Source: an uncultured Lachnospiraceae bacterium
GTDB taxonomy: Bacteria > Bacillota > Clostridia > Lachnospirales > Lachnospiraceae
Direction of reading: 5' to 3'
Assembly (NCBI GenBank): GCA_947626915.1
Contig: CANQUA010000025.1
Location: 1-41,472 of the forward strand
DNA: 41,472 nucleotides
The translations under genes were made by a program, and so were the position numbers. Below are positions 1-8,338 of this stretch, piece after piece. Under the pieces are notes generated by a model. The model did not search any database, was not told the DNA's origin, and was given only the letters and a program-made list of their open reading frames with translations. Every line of letters starts with the position of its first letter. Position 1 is the first letter of the stretch.

Positions 1-741
1 TACCTGGAGAAAGCGCCGAATTATCTGGAAAGCACCGCTGCGGAGATAGCGGCGGACGTGGCGGACAAGCTGGCGGGCACCGGCTTCGGGACCGTCCAGA
101 GTTTGATGGACCTGACGCTGGGGAAACTGGATTCCGTCTCCGCGGCGGACAAGATCGTGGACAGCGTATGGCTGCGGACCAACGCGATCACAGCCCTGCG
201 CAGGGCGGGGCAGGCGCTGCAGGACGGGAACGTAACCGCGGAGGAGGTCGAGCGGTACGTGAACCTGTTTGAACTGGCCCGTTCCCTGACCGTTGTGCAG
301 TATGAGAATATGAAGCAGTATTACGAGAGCGGGGCGTACAATCAGTCGGATCAGGCGCAGAAAGTTGATTTCCTGGCGACTGAACTGGAAAAGCTGGACC
401 GTTTGTCTCCGGCAGCCGGATACGCGGAGCTGAAAGCGGGGACGTTCGGGGAGGCGATGACCTGCCCGGTGACGGAGGATCCCGGGACCTGGAAGAGCGA
501 CGGCAGGGGCTGGTGGATCGGCTACGGAGACGGTACCTATATGAGAAATGACTGGTATCAGGATCCCAAAACGTCCCTCTGGTACTATATGGGCGGCGAC
601 GGTTATATGCTGGAGAACCGGTGGCTGCAGGACCCGGGCAGCGGGTTATGGTACTATCTGGGAGCGGACGGAGCGATGCTGACAAATACGTACACGCCTG
701 ACGGGTACTATGTCGGTCAGGACGGGGTGTGGAGGCAGTAA
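1..741 (+). CDS. Cell-wall-binding-repeat surface protein, C-terminal part (5' end outside window)
   Basis: The frame is open from base 1, so the gene starts upstream; 246 residues are visible, ending at TAA 739-741. The first ~140 visible residues are helical and acidic, with no domain I recognise. The last ~85 residues are aromatic- and glycine-rich repeats of the choline/glucan-binding (CW_binding) type: each has a W-Y/W-Y-Y core followed by a G-x-D-G turn (for example DPKTSLWYYMGGDGYML). Such repeats hold secreted proteins on the cell wall. The final codons (GVWRQ, stop) lie inside the first partial unit of the 70-bp array that follows, so the stop codon sits on repeat DNA. What the N-terminal part does cannot be judged. 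Confidence 0.85.
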   Translation, partial: YLEKAPNYLESTAAEIAADVADKLAGTGFGTVQSLMDLTLGKLDSVSAADKIVDSVWLRTNAITALRRAGQALQDGNVTAEEVERYVNLFELARSLTVVQYENMKQYYESGAYNQSDQAQKVDFLATELEKLDRLSPAAGYAELKAGTFGEAMTCPVTEDPGTWKSDGRGWWIGYGDGTYMRNDWYQDPKTSLWYYMGGDGYMLENRWLQDPGSGLWYYLGADGAMLTNTYTPDGYYVGQDGVWRQ

Positions 742-1154
742 AGAGGCGGCGAGTTTTCACCCGAGATGAACCTGCGGAAATAGCAGGGTGGCCGAGAAGT
801 GGAGATAATAAAAAGGTGGCGAGTTTTCACCCGAGATGAACCTGCGAAAATTGCGGGATGGTTGAAGTGTGGAGGAAATAAATTGGCGGCGAGTTTTCAT
901 CTGAACCGTACCTGCGGAAATAGCAGGGTGGCTGAGGCATGGAGGCAGTAAATTGACGGCGAGTTTTCATCCGAGCCGTACCTGCGGAAATAGCAGGGTG
1001 GCCGAGGTGTGGAGATAATAAAGAGGCGGTGAGTTTTCACTCGGGACATACCTGCGTAAATGTCAGGGTGGCTGAGGCATGGAGGCAGTAAACCGGCGGC
1101 GAGTTTTCATCCGAGCCGTACCTGCGGAAATTGCGGGATGGTTGAAGTGTGGAG
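727..1154. repeat. 70-bp tandem repeat array, six units plus a leading partial unit
   Basis: The GAGTTTTCA block recurs exactly every 70 bases at 751, 821, 891, 961, 1031 and 1101. The sixth copy breaks off near 1149-1154. A leading partial unit (about 727-750) includes the last codons and stop of the upstream gene, so the array seems to have grown from that gene's 3' end. Every unit has a small inverted repeat, CCTGC-7 nt-GCAGG. In the units at 821 and 1101 it becomes CCTGC/GCGGG, still pairing through G-U; the unit at 1031 keeps only CCTG/CAGG. The period is not a multiple of three and stops occur, so it is not coding. Confidence 0.92.
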
Positions 1155-1240
1155 GCAGCAGCGCGTCACAAAGCGTTCATTTGGCAGGGACCGTGAGCAG
1201 AGCGCGGTCAGCGAAGCAGGAGGCGGATGTGCACCACGGA

Positions 1241-1326
1241 GAATAAAAACGCAGAGAATAAAAACGCAGAGGATAAAAACGCGAAGAATAAAAACGCGGA
1301 GAATAAAAACGCAAAGAATAAAAAGT
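1241..1326. repeat. 15-bp tandem repeat array
   Basis: The unit GAATAAAAACGCAGA, with small variants, repeats at 1241, 1256, 1271, 1286, 1301 and partly 1316. It lies between the 70-bp array and a strong terminator. It is A-rich in an otherwise GC-rich region. No gene is credible here on either strand. Confidence 0.9.
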
Positions 1327-1332
1327 GAATGG

Positions 1333-1378
1333 GAAGCGGCTGTCCGGCCCGGAAAACGGCGGACGGCCGCTTCTTTTT
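1333..1378 (+). terminator. Rho-independent terminator
   Basis: A 14-bp stem, GAAGCGGCTGTCCG at 1333-1346 with CGGACGGCCGCTTC at 1360-1373, contains one G-U pair and is followed by a T-rich tract to 1378. It would end transcription from the surface-protein gene after it has passed through both repeat arrays, so the arrays would form part of the mRNA 3' UTR. Confidence 0.85.
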
Positions 1379-1440
1379 GGAGCATATAAAAAATTTCCTG
1401 TTCCTTCCGGGCTCCCCGCAATTTGGTATAAAAATACCAT

Positions 1441-1469
1441 TTGACGTACGCTATGCCGCATAATATAAT
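1441..1469 (+). promoter_or_regulatory. Sigma-A promoter of glgX
   Basis: TTGACG at 1441-1446 and TATAAT at 1464-1469 are separated by 17 bases. Just upstream, 1425-1438 is a small inverted repeat (GGTAT-N4-ATACC) that could be an operator. Confidence 0.8.
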
Positions 1470-1543
1470 AGAGCCTATCAGCGGGATTTTGCATTGTTCC
1501 GGACAGACGGACGAAAATACCGCATCGAGGAGGCTTACAATAT

Positions 1544-3691
1544 ATGGAATCATCCCCCCACCGCTATGAACAGATGGACTATTCCGTGTCCATCCGGCCG
1601 ATGGACATCATCGCCGGGTATCCGGTGCGTCCCGGCTTTTATGATATGAACGGCGCCACATCGTTGGCGATCGGCGTCAACTTTACCTTTTACACGATTC
1701 AGGGAACCCGCGTGGAGCTGCTTTTGTTCCGCAGGGGCGAGAGCGAACCCTTCGCCGTGCTGCCGTTCCCGGAAAAATACAAGATCGGCAATGTTTACTC
1801 CATGCTGGTGTTCGGGCTCCAGCATGACGAGTTTGAATACGCCTACCGGGTCGACGGCCCCTGGGATCCGGCGAAGGGACACCGCTTTGACAAAAGCAAG
1901 GTCCTGCTGGACCCGTACGCCAAGGCCGTTACCGGGCAGGGAGTCTGGGGCGTCCGGGAAACCGGGACCGATTACCACGCCAGGGTGGTCCGCGATACGT
2001 TTGAGTGGGGCGATATGCCTCAGTCCACGAAAAAAATGAGCGAGCTGATCATTTATGAGCTTCACGTCCGCGGCTTTACCATGCACGAGTCTTCCGGCGT
2101 CCGCCACAGGGGCACCTTTGCCGGTCTGGTGGAAAAGATTCCTTATTTAAAGGAACTGGGCGTCAACGCGGTGGAGCTGATGCCGATCTTTGAGTTCGAT
2201 GAGACGGTCAACGCCCGCCAGGTGAACGGCAAGCGGCTGCTGGAATACTGGGGCTACAATCCCGTGTGCTTCTTTGCGCCCAATACCAGCTACGCCTCGA
2301 CCCGCGAGCACCATCGGGAGGGGACGGAGCTGAAGATGCTGATCAAGGAGCTCCATGACAACGGGATCGAGGTCATACTGGACGTGGTCTTCAATCACAC
2401 CGCCGAGGGCAATGAGAGCGGTTCCACCTTCTGTTTCAAGGGCATCGACAATAAGATTTACTATATGCTGACGCCGGAGGGCTATTATTATAATTTCAGC
2501 GGCTGCGGCAATACCTTAAACTGCAATCAGCCGGTGGTCCGCAGTCTGATCCTGGACTGCCTGCGGTACTGGACCATCAGCTACCGGGTGGACGGTTTCC
2601 GGTTCGACTTGGCCAGCATTCTGGGGCGCAATGAGGACGGTTCTCCTTTGAACGAGCCGCCGCTTCTGGAGGCGCTGGCTTACGATCCGGTGCTGGGCAA
2701 TGTGAAGCTGATTGCCGAGGCCTGGGACGCGGGCGGCCTCTATCAGGTGGGCAAATTTCCCGCCAGCAAGCGGTGGGCCGAGTGGAACGGCCGCTATCGG
2801 GACACGGTCCGCGGATTTTTGAAGGGCGAAAACTGGCACAGCTGGGAAGCGGCCTGGAGCATCTGCGGTTCCGGCGACATGTACGGCGGCTTTTATTCCG
2901 ACGGGAACGACAATTACGCCGGTTACAATTCCTGCGTCAATTTCCTCACCTGCCACGACGGCTTCACCATGTACGACCTTTATTCTTACAATGAGAAGCA
3001 CAACGAGGCCAACGGCTGGAACAATACGGACGGTTCCAATGATAACCGGAGCTGGAACTGCGGCGCGGAGGGGGAGACGGACGATCCCCAGGTGCTCGGT
3101 CTGCGCTACCGGATGATCCGCAACGCATTCGCGGTCCTGATGTGCAGCCGCGGCACGCCGATGTTTCTGGCGGGCGATGAATTCGGCAATACCCAGTTCG
3201 GCAACAACAACGCGTACTGCCAGGACAATGAGATCTCCTGGCTGGACTGGAGTTATCTGGAGAAAAACAGGGAGCTTTTCGAGTTTGTGAAATACATGAT
3301 CGCGTTCCGCAAGCGGCACCCGGTCATCCGCAAGAAGCTGCCGGACGCCATCTGCGGCATGCCGGCGATGCACGCCCACGACGTTGCGGCGGAGATCACG
3401 AACCTGCCGCCGGATACGCGGACGTTCGGCATCAGTTTCGCGGGCTATGATAAAGAGAAAGGAACGGACGACCTGGTTTATCTGGCGGTCAATACCTATT
3501 GGGAGGACGTGGCGATCACGCTTCCCAACACCCACAGCCGGATCAAATGGTACCTCTGCGTCAATACTTCCGGGGACGGAAACGGGCAGTACTGCTTCGA
3601 CGAGCGCCAGGCGGTCCATGTGGTCGGGAGCTTCCTCATGCGTCCCCGGTCCGTGGCCGTCTTCATCGGAAAGCGCGGCCGTTACGGCTGA
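1544..3691 (+). CDS. glgX: Glycogen debranching enzyme, GlgX/isoamylase type (GH13)
   Basis: This 715-residue enzyme should hydrolyse alpha-1,6 branch linkages of glycogen or limit dextrins in the cytoplasm. An N-terminal CBM48-like domain (about residues 20-130) precedes the GH13 barrel. All four conserved regions are present: DVVFNHT near 279-285, GFRFDLAS with nucleophile D355, AEAWD with acid/base E392, and TCHDGFT with transition-state stabiliser D472. There is no signal peptide. GAGGAGG at 1527-1533 supports the ATG at 1544. The gene has its own promoter and stands alone. Length and motifs fit GlgX/TreX/isoamylase rather than pullulanase; the exact branch-length preference cannot be read from sequence. 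Confidence 0.92.
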   Translation: MESSPHRYEQMDYSVSIRPMDIIAGYPVRPGFYDMNGATSLAIGVNFTFYTIQGTRVELLLFRRGESEPFAVLPFPEKYKIGNVYSMLVFGLQHDEFEYAYRVDGPWDPAKGHRFDKSKVLLDPYAKAVTGQGVWGVRETGTDYHARVVRDTFEWGDMPQSTKKMSELIIYELHVRGFTMHESSGVRHRGTFAGLVEKIPYLKELGVNAVELMPIFEFDETVNARQVNGKRLLEYWGYNPVCFFAPNTSYASTREHHREGTELKMLIKELHDNGIEVILDVVFNHTAEGNESGSTFCFKGIDNKIYYMLTPEGYYYNFSGCGNTLNCNQPVVRSLILDCLRYWTISYRVDGFRFDLASILGRNEDGSPLNEPPLLEALAYDPVLGNVKLIAEAWDAGGLYQVGKFPASKRWAEWNGRYRDTVRGFLKGENWHSWEAAWSICGSGDMYGGFYSDGNDNYAGYNSCVNFLTCHDGFTMYDLYSYNEKHNEANGWNNTDGSNDNRSWNCGAEGETDDPQVLGLRYRMIRNAFAVLMCSRGTPMFLAGDEFGNTQFGNNNAYCQDNEISWLDWSYLEKNRELFEFVKYMIAFRKRHPVIRKKLPDAICGMPAMHAHDVAAEITNLPPDTRTFGISFAGYDKEKGTDDLVYLAVNTYWEDVAITLPNTHSRIKWYLCVNTSGDGNGQYCFDERQAVHVVGSFLMRPRSVAVFIGKRGRYG

Positions 3692-3704
3692 GAAGTTCCC
3701 CTGA

Positions 3705-3799
3705 GGCCTGCGGGAGATTTGCAGCGTACAGTGCGTTTCCGTGTTTTTGCGAGAAACTTTTAACATGCAGCGCGTTCCCGGGCCTGCGGGAGGATTTTT
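3705..3799 (+). terminator. Possible terminator and imperfect 76-bp duplication after glgX
   Basis: TTCCCG 3775-3780 can pair with CGGGAG 3787-3792 and is followed by GATTTTT, a short terminator-like hairpin. GGCCTGCGGGAG occurs at both 3705 and 3781, showing an imperfect 76-bp duplication. The rest of 3692-4034 holds only the rnf promoter and leader. Confidence 0.45.
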
Positions 3800-3889
3800 A
3801 ACGTACGTTCCTCCCCGGCTGCAAAAAACCATTGCCGCATTCCCGGGGATATAGAAAATCATGTATACAATATGTAAGCATTTTAGTAA

Positions 3890-3918
3890 TTGATAGAATA
3901 CACAGTTTATGTTATATT
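3890..3918 (+). promoter_or_regulatory. Probable sigma-A promoter of the rnf operon
   Basis: TTGATA at 3890-3895 and TATATT at 3913-3918 are 17 bases apart, in an AT-rich patch that stands out from the GC-rich surroundings. This gives a leader of about 110 bases before rnfC. Confidence 0.65.
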
Positions 3919-4034
3919 AAATCATAGTGCAGAAATTTTGTCTGTTTCTGCCGTATAAACACACAAAATTTCGCGGCGTCCCGGCAGGAAAGCGGAACGC
4001 CGTGAAAAATAAAGAAAGAGGGGTAAGGTTGAGA

Positions 4035-5354
4035 ATGGGATTGGCAACATTCGTTGGCGGCATTCACCCGTATGAGGGGAAAGAGCTGTCGGAAAATCAG
4101 CCGATCGAAGAGCTTTGGCCGGTCGGGGAGCTGGTGTACCCGTTGTCCCAGCATATCGGCGCGCCAGCGAAAGCCCTGGTGAAAAAAGGAGACCAGGTCC
4201 TGGTGGGGCAGAAGCTCGCCGAGGCAGGCGGCTTCGTGTCCGCTCCGGTGCTTTCGTCCGTGTCCGGTACGGTGAAGACCATTGAAAAGCGCAGGACGGC
4301 CGGCGGAACCATGGTGGATTCCATCGTCGTGGTGAATGACGGCAAGTACACTCCGGTTGAAGGCATGGGGCAGGAGAGGAATCCGGAGACTTTGACCAAG
4401 GAGGAGATCCTGAACCTGGTGAAGGAAGCCGGGATCGTGGGACTGGGAGGCGCGGGTTTCCCGACCCATGTCAAGCTCTCCCCGAAAGCTCCGGAGAAGA
4501 TCGACTACGTGATCATCAACGGCGCGGAGTGCGAGCCGTATCTGACCAGCGACTACCGCCGGATGATCGAGGAGCCGGAGAAAGTGATCGGCGGCCTGAA
4601 GGTGATCCTGAAACTGTTTGACGGGGCCAAAGGCGTCATCGGCATCGAGGACAACAAGCCCGAGGCCATTAAGAAGATGACGGAGCTGGTGAAAAGCGAG
4701 CCCCGCATCGAGGTATGTCCGCTGAAGACCAAGTATCCGCAGGGCGGCGAGCGCACGCTGATCTACGCGGTGACGGGGCGGAAGATCAATTCTTCCATGC
4801 TCCCGGCGGACGTGGGCTGCATCGTGGATAACGTGGACACGGCGGCCGCGATCTACATGGCGGTGGTCAAGGGCACGCCGCTTCTGACCAAGACCGTGAC
4901 CGTGACCGGAGACGCGATCGCAAATACGAAGAATTACAGCGTCCGTCTGGGCACCTGCTATCAGGAACTGATCGACGCGGCGGGCGGTTTTAAGACCGAG
5001 CCGGAGAAAGTGATTTCCGGGGGCCCCATGATGGGGCAGGCGCTGTTCGATCTGACGATCCCGGTGGCGAAGACTTCTTCTTCCCTGACTTGCCTGAGCC
5101 ACGACGCGGTGGCGGAGATGGAGCCGACGGCCTGCATCCGCTGCGGCCGCTGCGTATCGGTCTGCCCGGGACATGTGGTGCCGCAGAAGCTCTATAAGAC
5201 CGCGCTGCGCCATGACCTGGACGCTTTTGTGAAGCTGAACGGCATGGAGTGCTGCGAGTGCGGCTGCTGCTCTTACATCTGCCCGGCCCGGAAACCATTG
5301 ACCCAGTCGTTTAAAGAGATGCGCAAGGCCGTGGCTGCCGCGCGCAGGAAATAG
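4035..5354 (+). CDS. rnfC: Rnf complex subunit RnfC (NADH/flavin and Fe-S subunit)
   Basis: First gene of the six-gene Rnf operon. RnfC is the peripheral subunit that exchanges electrons with NAD+/NADH. A glycine-rich nucleotide-binding stretch, GLGGAGFPTHVKL, lies near residues 136-148. Two ferredoxin-type clusters follow near the C-terminus: CIRCGRCVSVCP (about 367-378) and CCECGCCSYICP (about 405-416). With the ATG at 4035 the protein is 439 residues, typical for clostridial RnfC. A TTG at 4029, six bases upstream and closer to AGAGGGG (4017-4023), is a possible alternative start. Longer in-frame starts (GTG 4002, or further upstream) add residues not seen in the family. The gap to rnfD is 11 bases. 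Confidence 0.95.
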   Translation: MGLATFVGGIHPYEGKELSENQPIEELWPVGELVYPLSQHIGAPAKALVKKGDQVLVGQKLAEAGGFVSAPVLSSVSGTVKTIEKRRTAGGTMVDSIVVVNDGKYTPVEGMGQERNPETLTKEEILNLVKEAGIVGLGGAGFPTHVKLSPKAPEKIDYVIINGAECEPYLTSDYRRMIEEPEKVIGGLKVILKLFDGAKGVIGIEDNKPEAIKKMTELVKSEPRIEVCPLKTKYPQGGERTLIYAVTGRKINSSMLPADVGCIVDNVDTAAAIYMAVVKGTPLLTKTVTVTGDAIANTKNYSVRLGTCYQELIDAAGGFKTEPEKVISGGPMMGQALFDLTIPVAKTSSSLTCLSHDAVAEMEPTACIRCGRCVSVCPGHVVPQKLYKTALRHDLDAFVKLNGMECCECGCCSYICPARKPLTQSFKEMRKAVAAARRK

Positions 5355-5365
5355 GAGGGGTGGAT

Positions 5366-6292
5366 ATGAGCAAATTATTGAATGTTTCTTCGTCGCCCCA
5401 CGTGCGGAGCGATGTGGTCACGTCCAATCTGATGGGCGACGTGATCATCGCCATGATCCCGGCGGCTGTATTCGGCGTATGGCAGTTCGGCGTCCATGCG
5501 GCGCTGGTGCTGCTCCTGACGGTAGCAAGCTGCGTGGTCAGTGAATATTTATACGAACGGCTTCTCAATAAGCCTGTGACCATCGGAGACCTGTCCGCGG
5601 TCGTGACCGGCCTGATCCTGGGGCTGAACATGCCGCCGGAGATCCCGGTGTGGATCCCGTGTCTGGGCGGCGTGTTCGCGATCATCGTCGTGAAACAGCT
5701 TTACGGCGGCCTGGGACAGAATTTTATGAACCCGGCGCTGGCGGCCAGGTGCTTCCTGCTGATCTCGTTCGCCCAGAAGATGTCCAGCTTCACTCTGGAC
5801 GGCGTGTCGGGCGCGACGCCTCTGGCGGTGCTGAAAAGCGGCGGGACTGTGGATGTGGCGGCCATGTTCGTAGGGCGGATCCCGGGGACCATCGGCGAAG
5901 TTTCCACGGTGGCCCTGCTGATCGGCGGCATTTACCTGCTGTATAAAAAAGTCATCAGCATCCGCATCCCGGGGACGTACATACTGACGGTGGCGGTGTT
6001 CGTGTTTATCTTCGGCAAGCAGGATCTCAACTATGTGCTGGCCCATCTGTGCGGCGGCGGCCTGATCTTCGGCGCGTTCTTCATGGCGACCGACTATGTG
6101 ACCAGTCCGATCACTCCTATGGGGCAGATCGTATTCGGCGTGCTTTTGGGACTGCTGACCGGCCTCTTCCGTATTTTCGGCGGTTCGGCGGAGGGAGTCT
6201 CCTACGCCATCATTCTGGGCAACCTCTTTGTTCCGCTGATTGAGAAGTATACGCTTCCGGTCGCGTTCGGAAAGGAGGGCAAAAAGGCATGA
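5366..6292 (+). CDS. rnfD: Rnf complex membrane subunit RnfD
   Basis: A 308-residue polytopic membrane subunit of the Rnf ferredoxin:NAD+ oxidoreductase. It contains DGVSGATPL (about residues 146-154), whose threonine is the covalent FMN attachment site in characterised RnfD/NqrB proteins. Many hydrophobic segments are visible. The ATG at 5366 is preferred over the in-frame GTG at 5360 because AGGAGGGG occupies 5353-5360. The stop codon overlaps the rnfG start by four bases (ATGA), indicating translational coupling. Confidence 0.95.
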   Translation: MSKLLNVSSSPHVRSDVVTSNLMGDVIIAMIPAAVFGVWQFGVHAALVLLLTVASCVVSEYLYERLLNKPVTIGDLSAVVTGLILGLNMPPEIPVWIPCLGGVFAIIVVKQLYGGLGQNFMNPALAARCFLLISFAQKMSSFTLDGVSGATPLAVLKSGGTVDVAAMFVGRIPGTIGEVSTVALLIGGIYLLYKKVISIRIPGTYILTVAVFVFIFGKQDLNYVLAHLCGGGLIFGAFFMATDYVTSPITPMGQIVFGVLLGLLTGLFRIFGGSAEGVSYAIILGNLFVPLIEKYTLPVAFGKEGKKA

Positions 6293-6900
6293 GCAAACTT
6301 GGATTTTTGAAAGACGCGCTGATCCTTTTTGCGATCACGCTGGTGGCGGGCGCCTGCCTGGGCGGCGTCTATACGGTGACGAAAGAGCCCATCGCGGCGG
6401 CCCAGCTGGAGGCGAAAAAAGAGGCCTACCGGACGGTCATGGCCGACGCGGCGGATTTCAAAGCCGATGATTATGCGGCCGCGATTGAAAAGGCTGCTTC
6501 CGAACTGGCCGGTATGAGCTACGGCAATGTGGTGATCGACGAGTGCGTTACGGGCGTGGACGCGTCCGGCGCTGTGCTGGGCTATGTCGTGACGGCCACC
6601 TCCAAGGACGGCTATGGCGGCAATATCACCGTTTCCGTGGGCATTACCACGGCGGGAGAGGTCAAGGGCATCGAGTTTTTGACGCTGGCGGAGACTGCCG
6701 GCCTGGGCATGAACGCTGATAAGCCGGAGTGGAAAGGCCAGTACGCGAATAAGACGGTGGACGAATTTACCGTGACCAAATCCGGCGCGGCGGCGGACAA
6801 TGAGATTGACGCCATCAGCGGCGCTACGATTACGAGCCGCGCGGTGACCGGGGCGGTCAACAGCGCGCTGTATTTCGTCCGCAGCTGTTTGGGACAGTAG
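6289..6900 (+). CDS. rnfG: Rnf complex subunit RnfG (covalent FMN, extracytoplasmic)
   Basis: This 203-residue protein has an N-terminal membrane anchor (residues ~8-28) and an FMN-binding domain. The motif S177-G-A-T-I-T182 is the S/T-G-A-T/S-x-T flavinylation signature, so FMN should be joined to T182. FMN transfer requires an ApbE enzyme, which is not in the window. The gene overlaps rnfD by four bases and ends 12 bases before rnfE. Confidence 0.95.
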   Translation: MSKLGFLKDALILFAITLVAGACLGGVYTVTKEPIAAAQLEAKKEAYRTVMADAADFKADDYAAAIEKAASELAGMSYGNVVIDECVTGVDASGAVLGYVVTATSKDGYGGNITVSVGITTAGEVKGIEFLTLAETAGLGMNADKPEWKGQYANKTVDEFTVTKSGAAADNEIDAISGATITSRAVTGAVNSALYFVRSCLGQ

Positions 6901-6912
6901 GAGGTGTGGAGC

Positions 6913-7722
6913 ATGAACAAATGTATCGAACGTTTATATAACGGTATCATTAAAGAAAATCCGACGTTTGTGCTGATGCTGGGCATGTGCCCGACGCTGG
7001 CGACCACCACCTCGGCGATCAACGGCCTGGGCATGGGCCTGACAACGACGGCCGTGCTGGTATTTTCGAACCTGATCATTTCGGCGCTGCGCAATATTAT
7101 CCCGGACCGGGTGCGCATCCCGTCCTACATCGTGATCGTGGCGTCGCTGGTGACGATTGTGCAGCTGCTTCTGCAGGCCTATCTGCCCAGCTTAAACGAC
7201 GCCCTGGGCATTTTCATTCCGCTGATCGTCGTCAACTGCATCATCCTGGGCCGCGCCGAGGCGTACGCCGCGAAGAACGGCCCGCTGGAGTCCGCGTTTG
7301 ACGGCCTCGGCATGGGGCTCGGCTTTGCGCTGGCCCTGACCTGCATCGGCCTGGTGCGTGAGATCCTGGGTTCCGGTTCGGCGTTCGGCCTGGAGATCAT
7401 CCCGGAGGGTTACCGGATCTCCATCTTCGGCCTGGCTCCCGGCGCATTCTTCGTGCTGGCCGGTCTGACCGCGCTGCAGAATAAATTCAAGATGCCGTCC
7501 GCGACGAATGTGGCCGGCAACGGCTCCGTGCTGGCCTGCGGCGGCGACTGTATGCACTGTTCCGGTTCCGCCTGCATGGCGAACCACGCGACGCTGGAAA
7601 CCCGGCGGCTGCAGGCGGAGGAAGACGCGCTGAAAGCGAAACAGGCCGCTCTGGCCGCGAAGCAGGCGGAGCTGGCCAAGGACCAGGAGTCTCTGTCCGG
7701 CAAGCTCGACAAAAATAGTTAA
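6913..7722 (+). CDS. rnfE: Rnf complex membrane subunit RnfE with a Cys-rich, coiled-coil tail
   Basis: The first ~205 residues form the usual six-helix RnfE membrane subunit, paralogous to RnfA. The last ~65 residues are an extension: a cysteine cluster, CGGDCMHCSGSAC, then a charged alanine/lysine/glutamate helix with heptad character. The core family is around 200 residues, so this 269-residue protein is longer than the minimal form. The start is placed at ATG 6913 because TAGGAGGTG lies at 6898-6906; the in-frame GTG at 6904 overlaps that site. The tail could bind metal or a Fe-S cluster or contact the soluble subunits, but this is inference. Confidence 0.92.
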   Translation: MNKCIERLYNGIIKENPTFVLMLGMCPTLATTTSAINGLGMGLTTTAVLVFSNLIISALRNIIPDRVRIPSYIVIVASLVTIVQLLLQAYLPSLNDALGIFIPLIVVNCIILGRAEAYAAKNGPLESAFDGLGMGLGFALALTCIGLVREILGSGSAFGLEIIPEGYRISIFGLAPGAFFVLAGLTALQNKFKMPSATNVAGNGSVLACGGDCMHCSGSACMANHATLETRRLQAEEDALKAKQAALAAKQAELAKDQESLSGKLDKNS

Positions 7723-7735
7723 GGAGGGGTGAGAA

Positions 7736-8320
7736 ATGGATGCAGTGAAATCGTTATTGTTGATTATCGTCGGCTCCGCCCTGGTGAATAATATCATTCT
7801 GAGCCAGTTCCAGGGTCTCTGCCCGTTCCTTGGCGTTTCCAAGAAAACGGACACCGCCGTGGGTATGGGCGTGGCTGTTATTTTTGTGATTACCCTGTCC
7901 AGTTTTGTGACCAGCCTGATCTACAAATTTGTACTGGTTCCGCTGGATATTACTTACCTGCAGACGATTGCGTTTATCCTGGTCATCGCGGCTCTGGTGC
8001 AGTTCGTGGAGATGTTCCTGAAGAAAAGCATCCCGTCCCTGTACCAGGCGCTGGGCGTGTTCCTGCCGCTGATCACCACCAACTGCGCGGTCCTGGGCGC
8101 GGCCCTGACCAACGTGCAGTCGGAGTACGGGATCCTGGAGAGCGTGTTCAACGGCATCGGTACGGCCGTCGGCTTTACCATCGCCATCGTGCTTCTGTCC
8201 AGCATCCGCGAGAGCATTGAGGACAACGATATCCCGTTCACATTCAAAGGTTCCCCCATTGTGCTGATCACCTCCGGACTGATGGCGATCGCGTTCATGG
8301 GATTCGCGGGCCTGATCTGA
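7736..8320 (+). CDS. rnfA: Rnf complex membrane subunit RnfA
   Basis: A 194-residue, six-helix membrane subunit, homologous to RnfE and to NqrE. The conserved N-terminal stretch NNIILSQFQGLCPFLGVSK and the central TTNCAVLGAAL motif are present; in the family the cysteines in these half-membrane helices ligate an intramembrane Fe-S centre shared with RnfE. AAGGAGGGG just upstream of the ATG is a strong ribosome binding site. Confidence 0.96.
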   Translation: MDAVKSLLLIIVGSALVNNIILSQFQGLCPFLGVSKKTDTAVGMGVAVIFVITLSSFVTSLIYKFVLVPLDITYLQTIAFILVIAALVQFVEMFLKKSIPSLYQALGVFLPLITTNCAVLGAALTNVQSEYGILESVFNGIGTAVGFTIAIVLLSSIRESIEDNDIPFTFKGSPIVLITSGLMAIAFMGFAGLI

Positions 8321-8338
8321 TAAGGAGGAAGCAAAGCT

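Noticed and set aside
727-1154. CRISPR array
   Set aside because: The whole 70-base unit repeats without unique spacers, and there are no cas genes; the same holds for the 39-bp arrays.
1060-1389. Small plus-strand gene across the 15-bp array
   Set aside because: It starts inside the 70-bp repeat, has no binding site, and its product is just translated repeat and terminator.
2516-3862. Long minus-strand open frame opposite glgX
   Set aside because: It is a shadow of a GC-rich gene with all GH13 motifs on the plus strand; the shadow is low-complexity and has no known domain.
6904-6912. GTG start for rnfE
   Set aside because: It overlaps the ribosome binding site; ATG 6913 has correct spacing.
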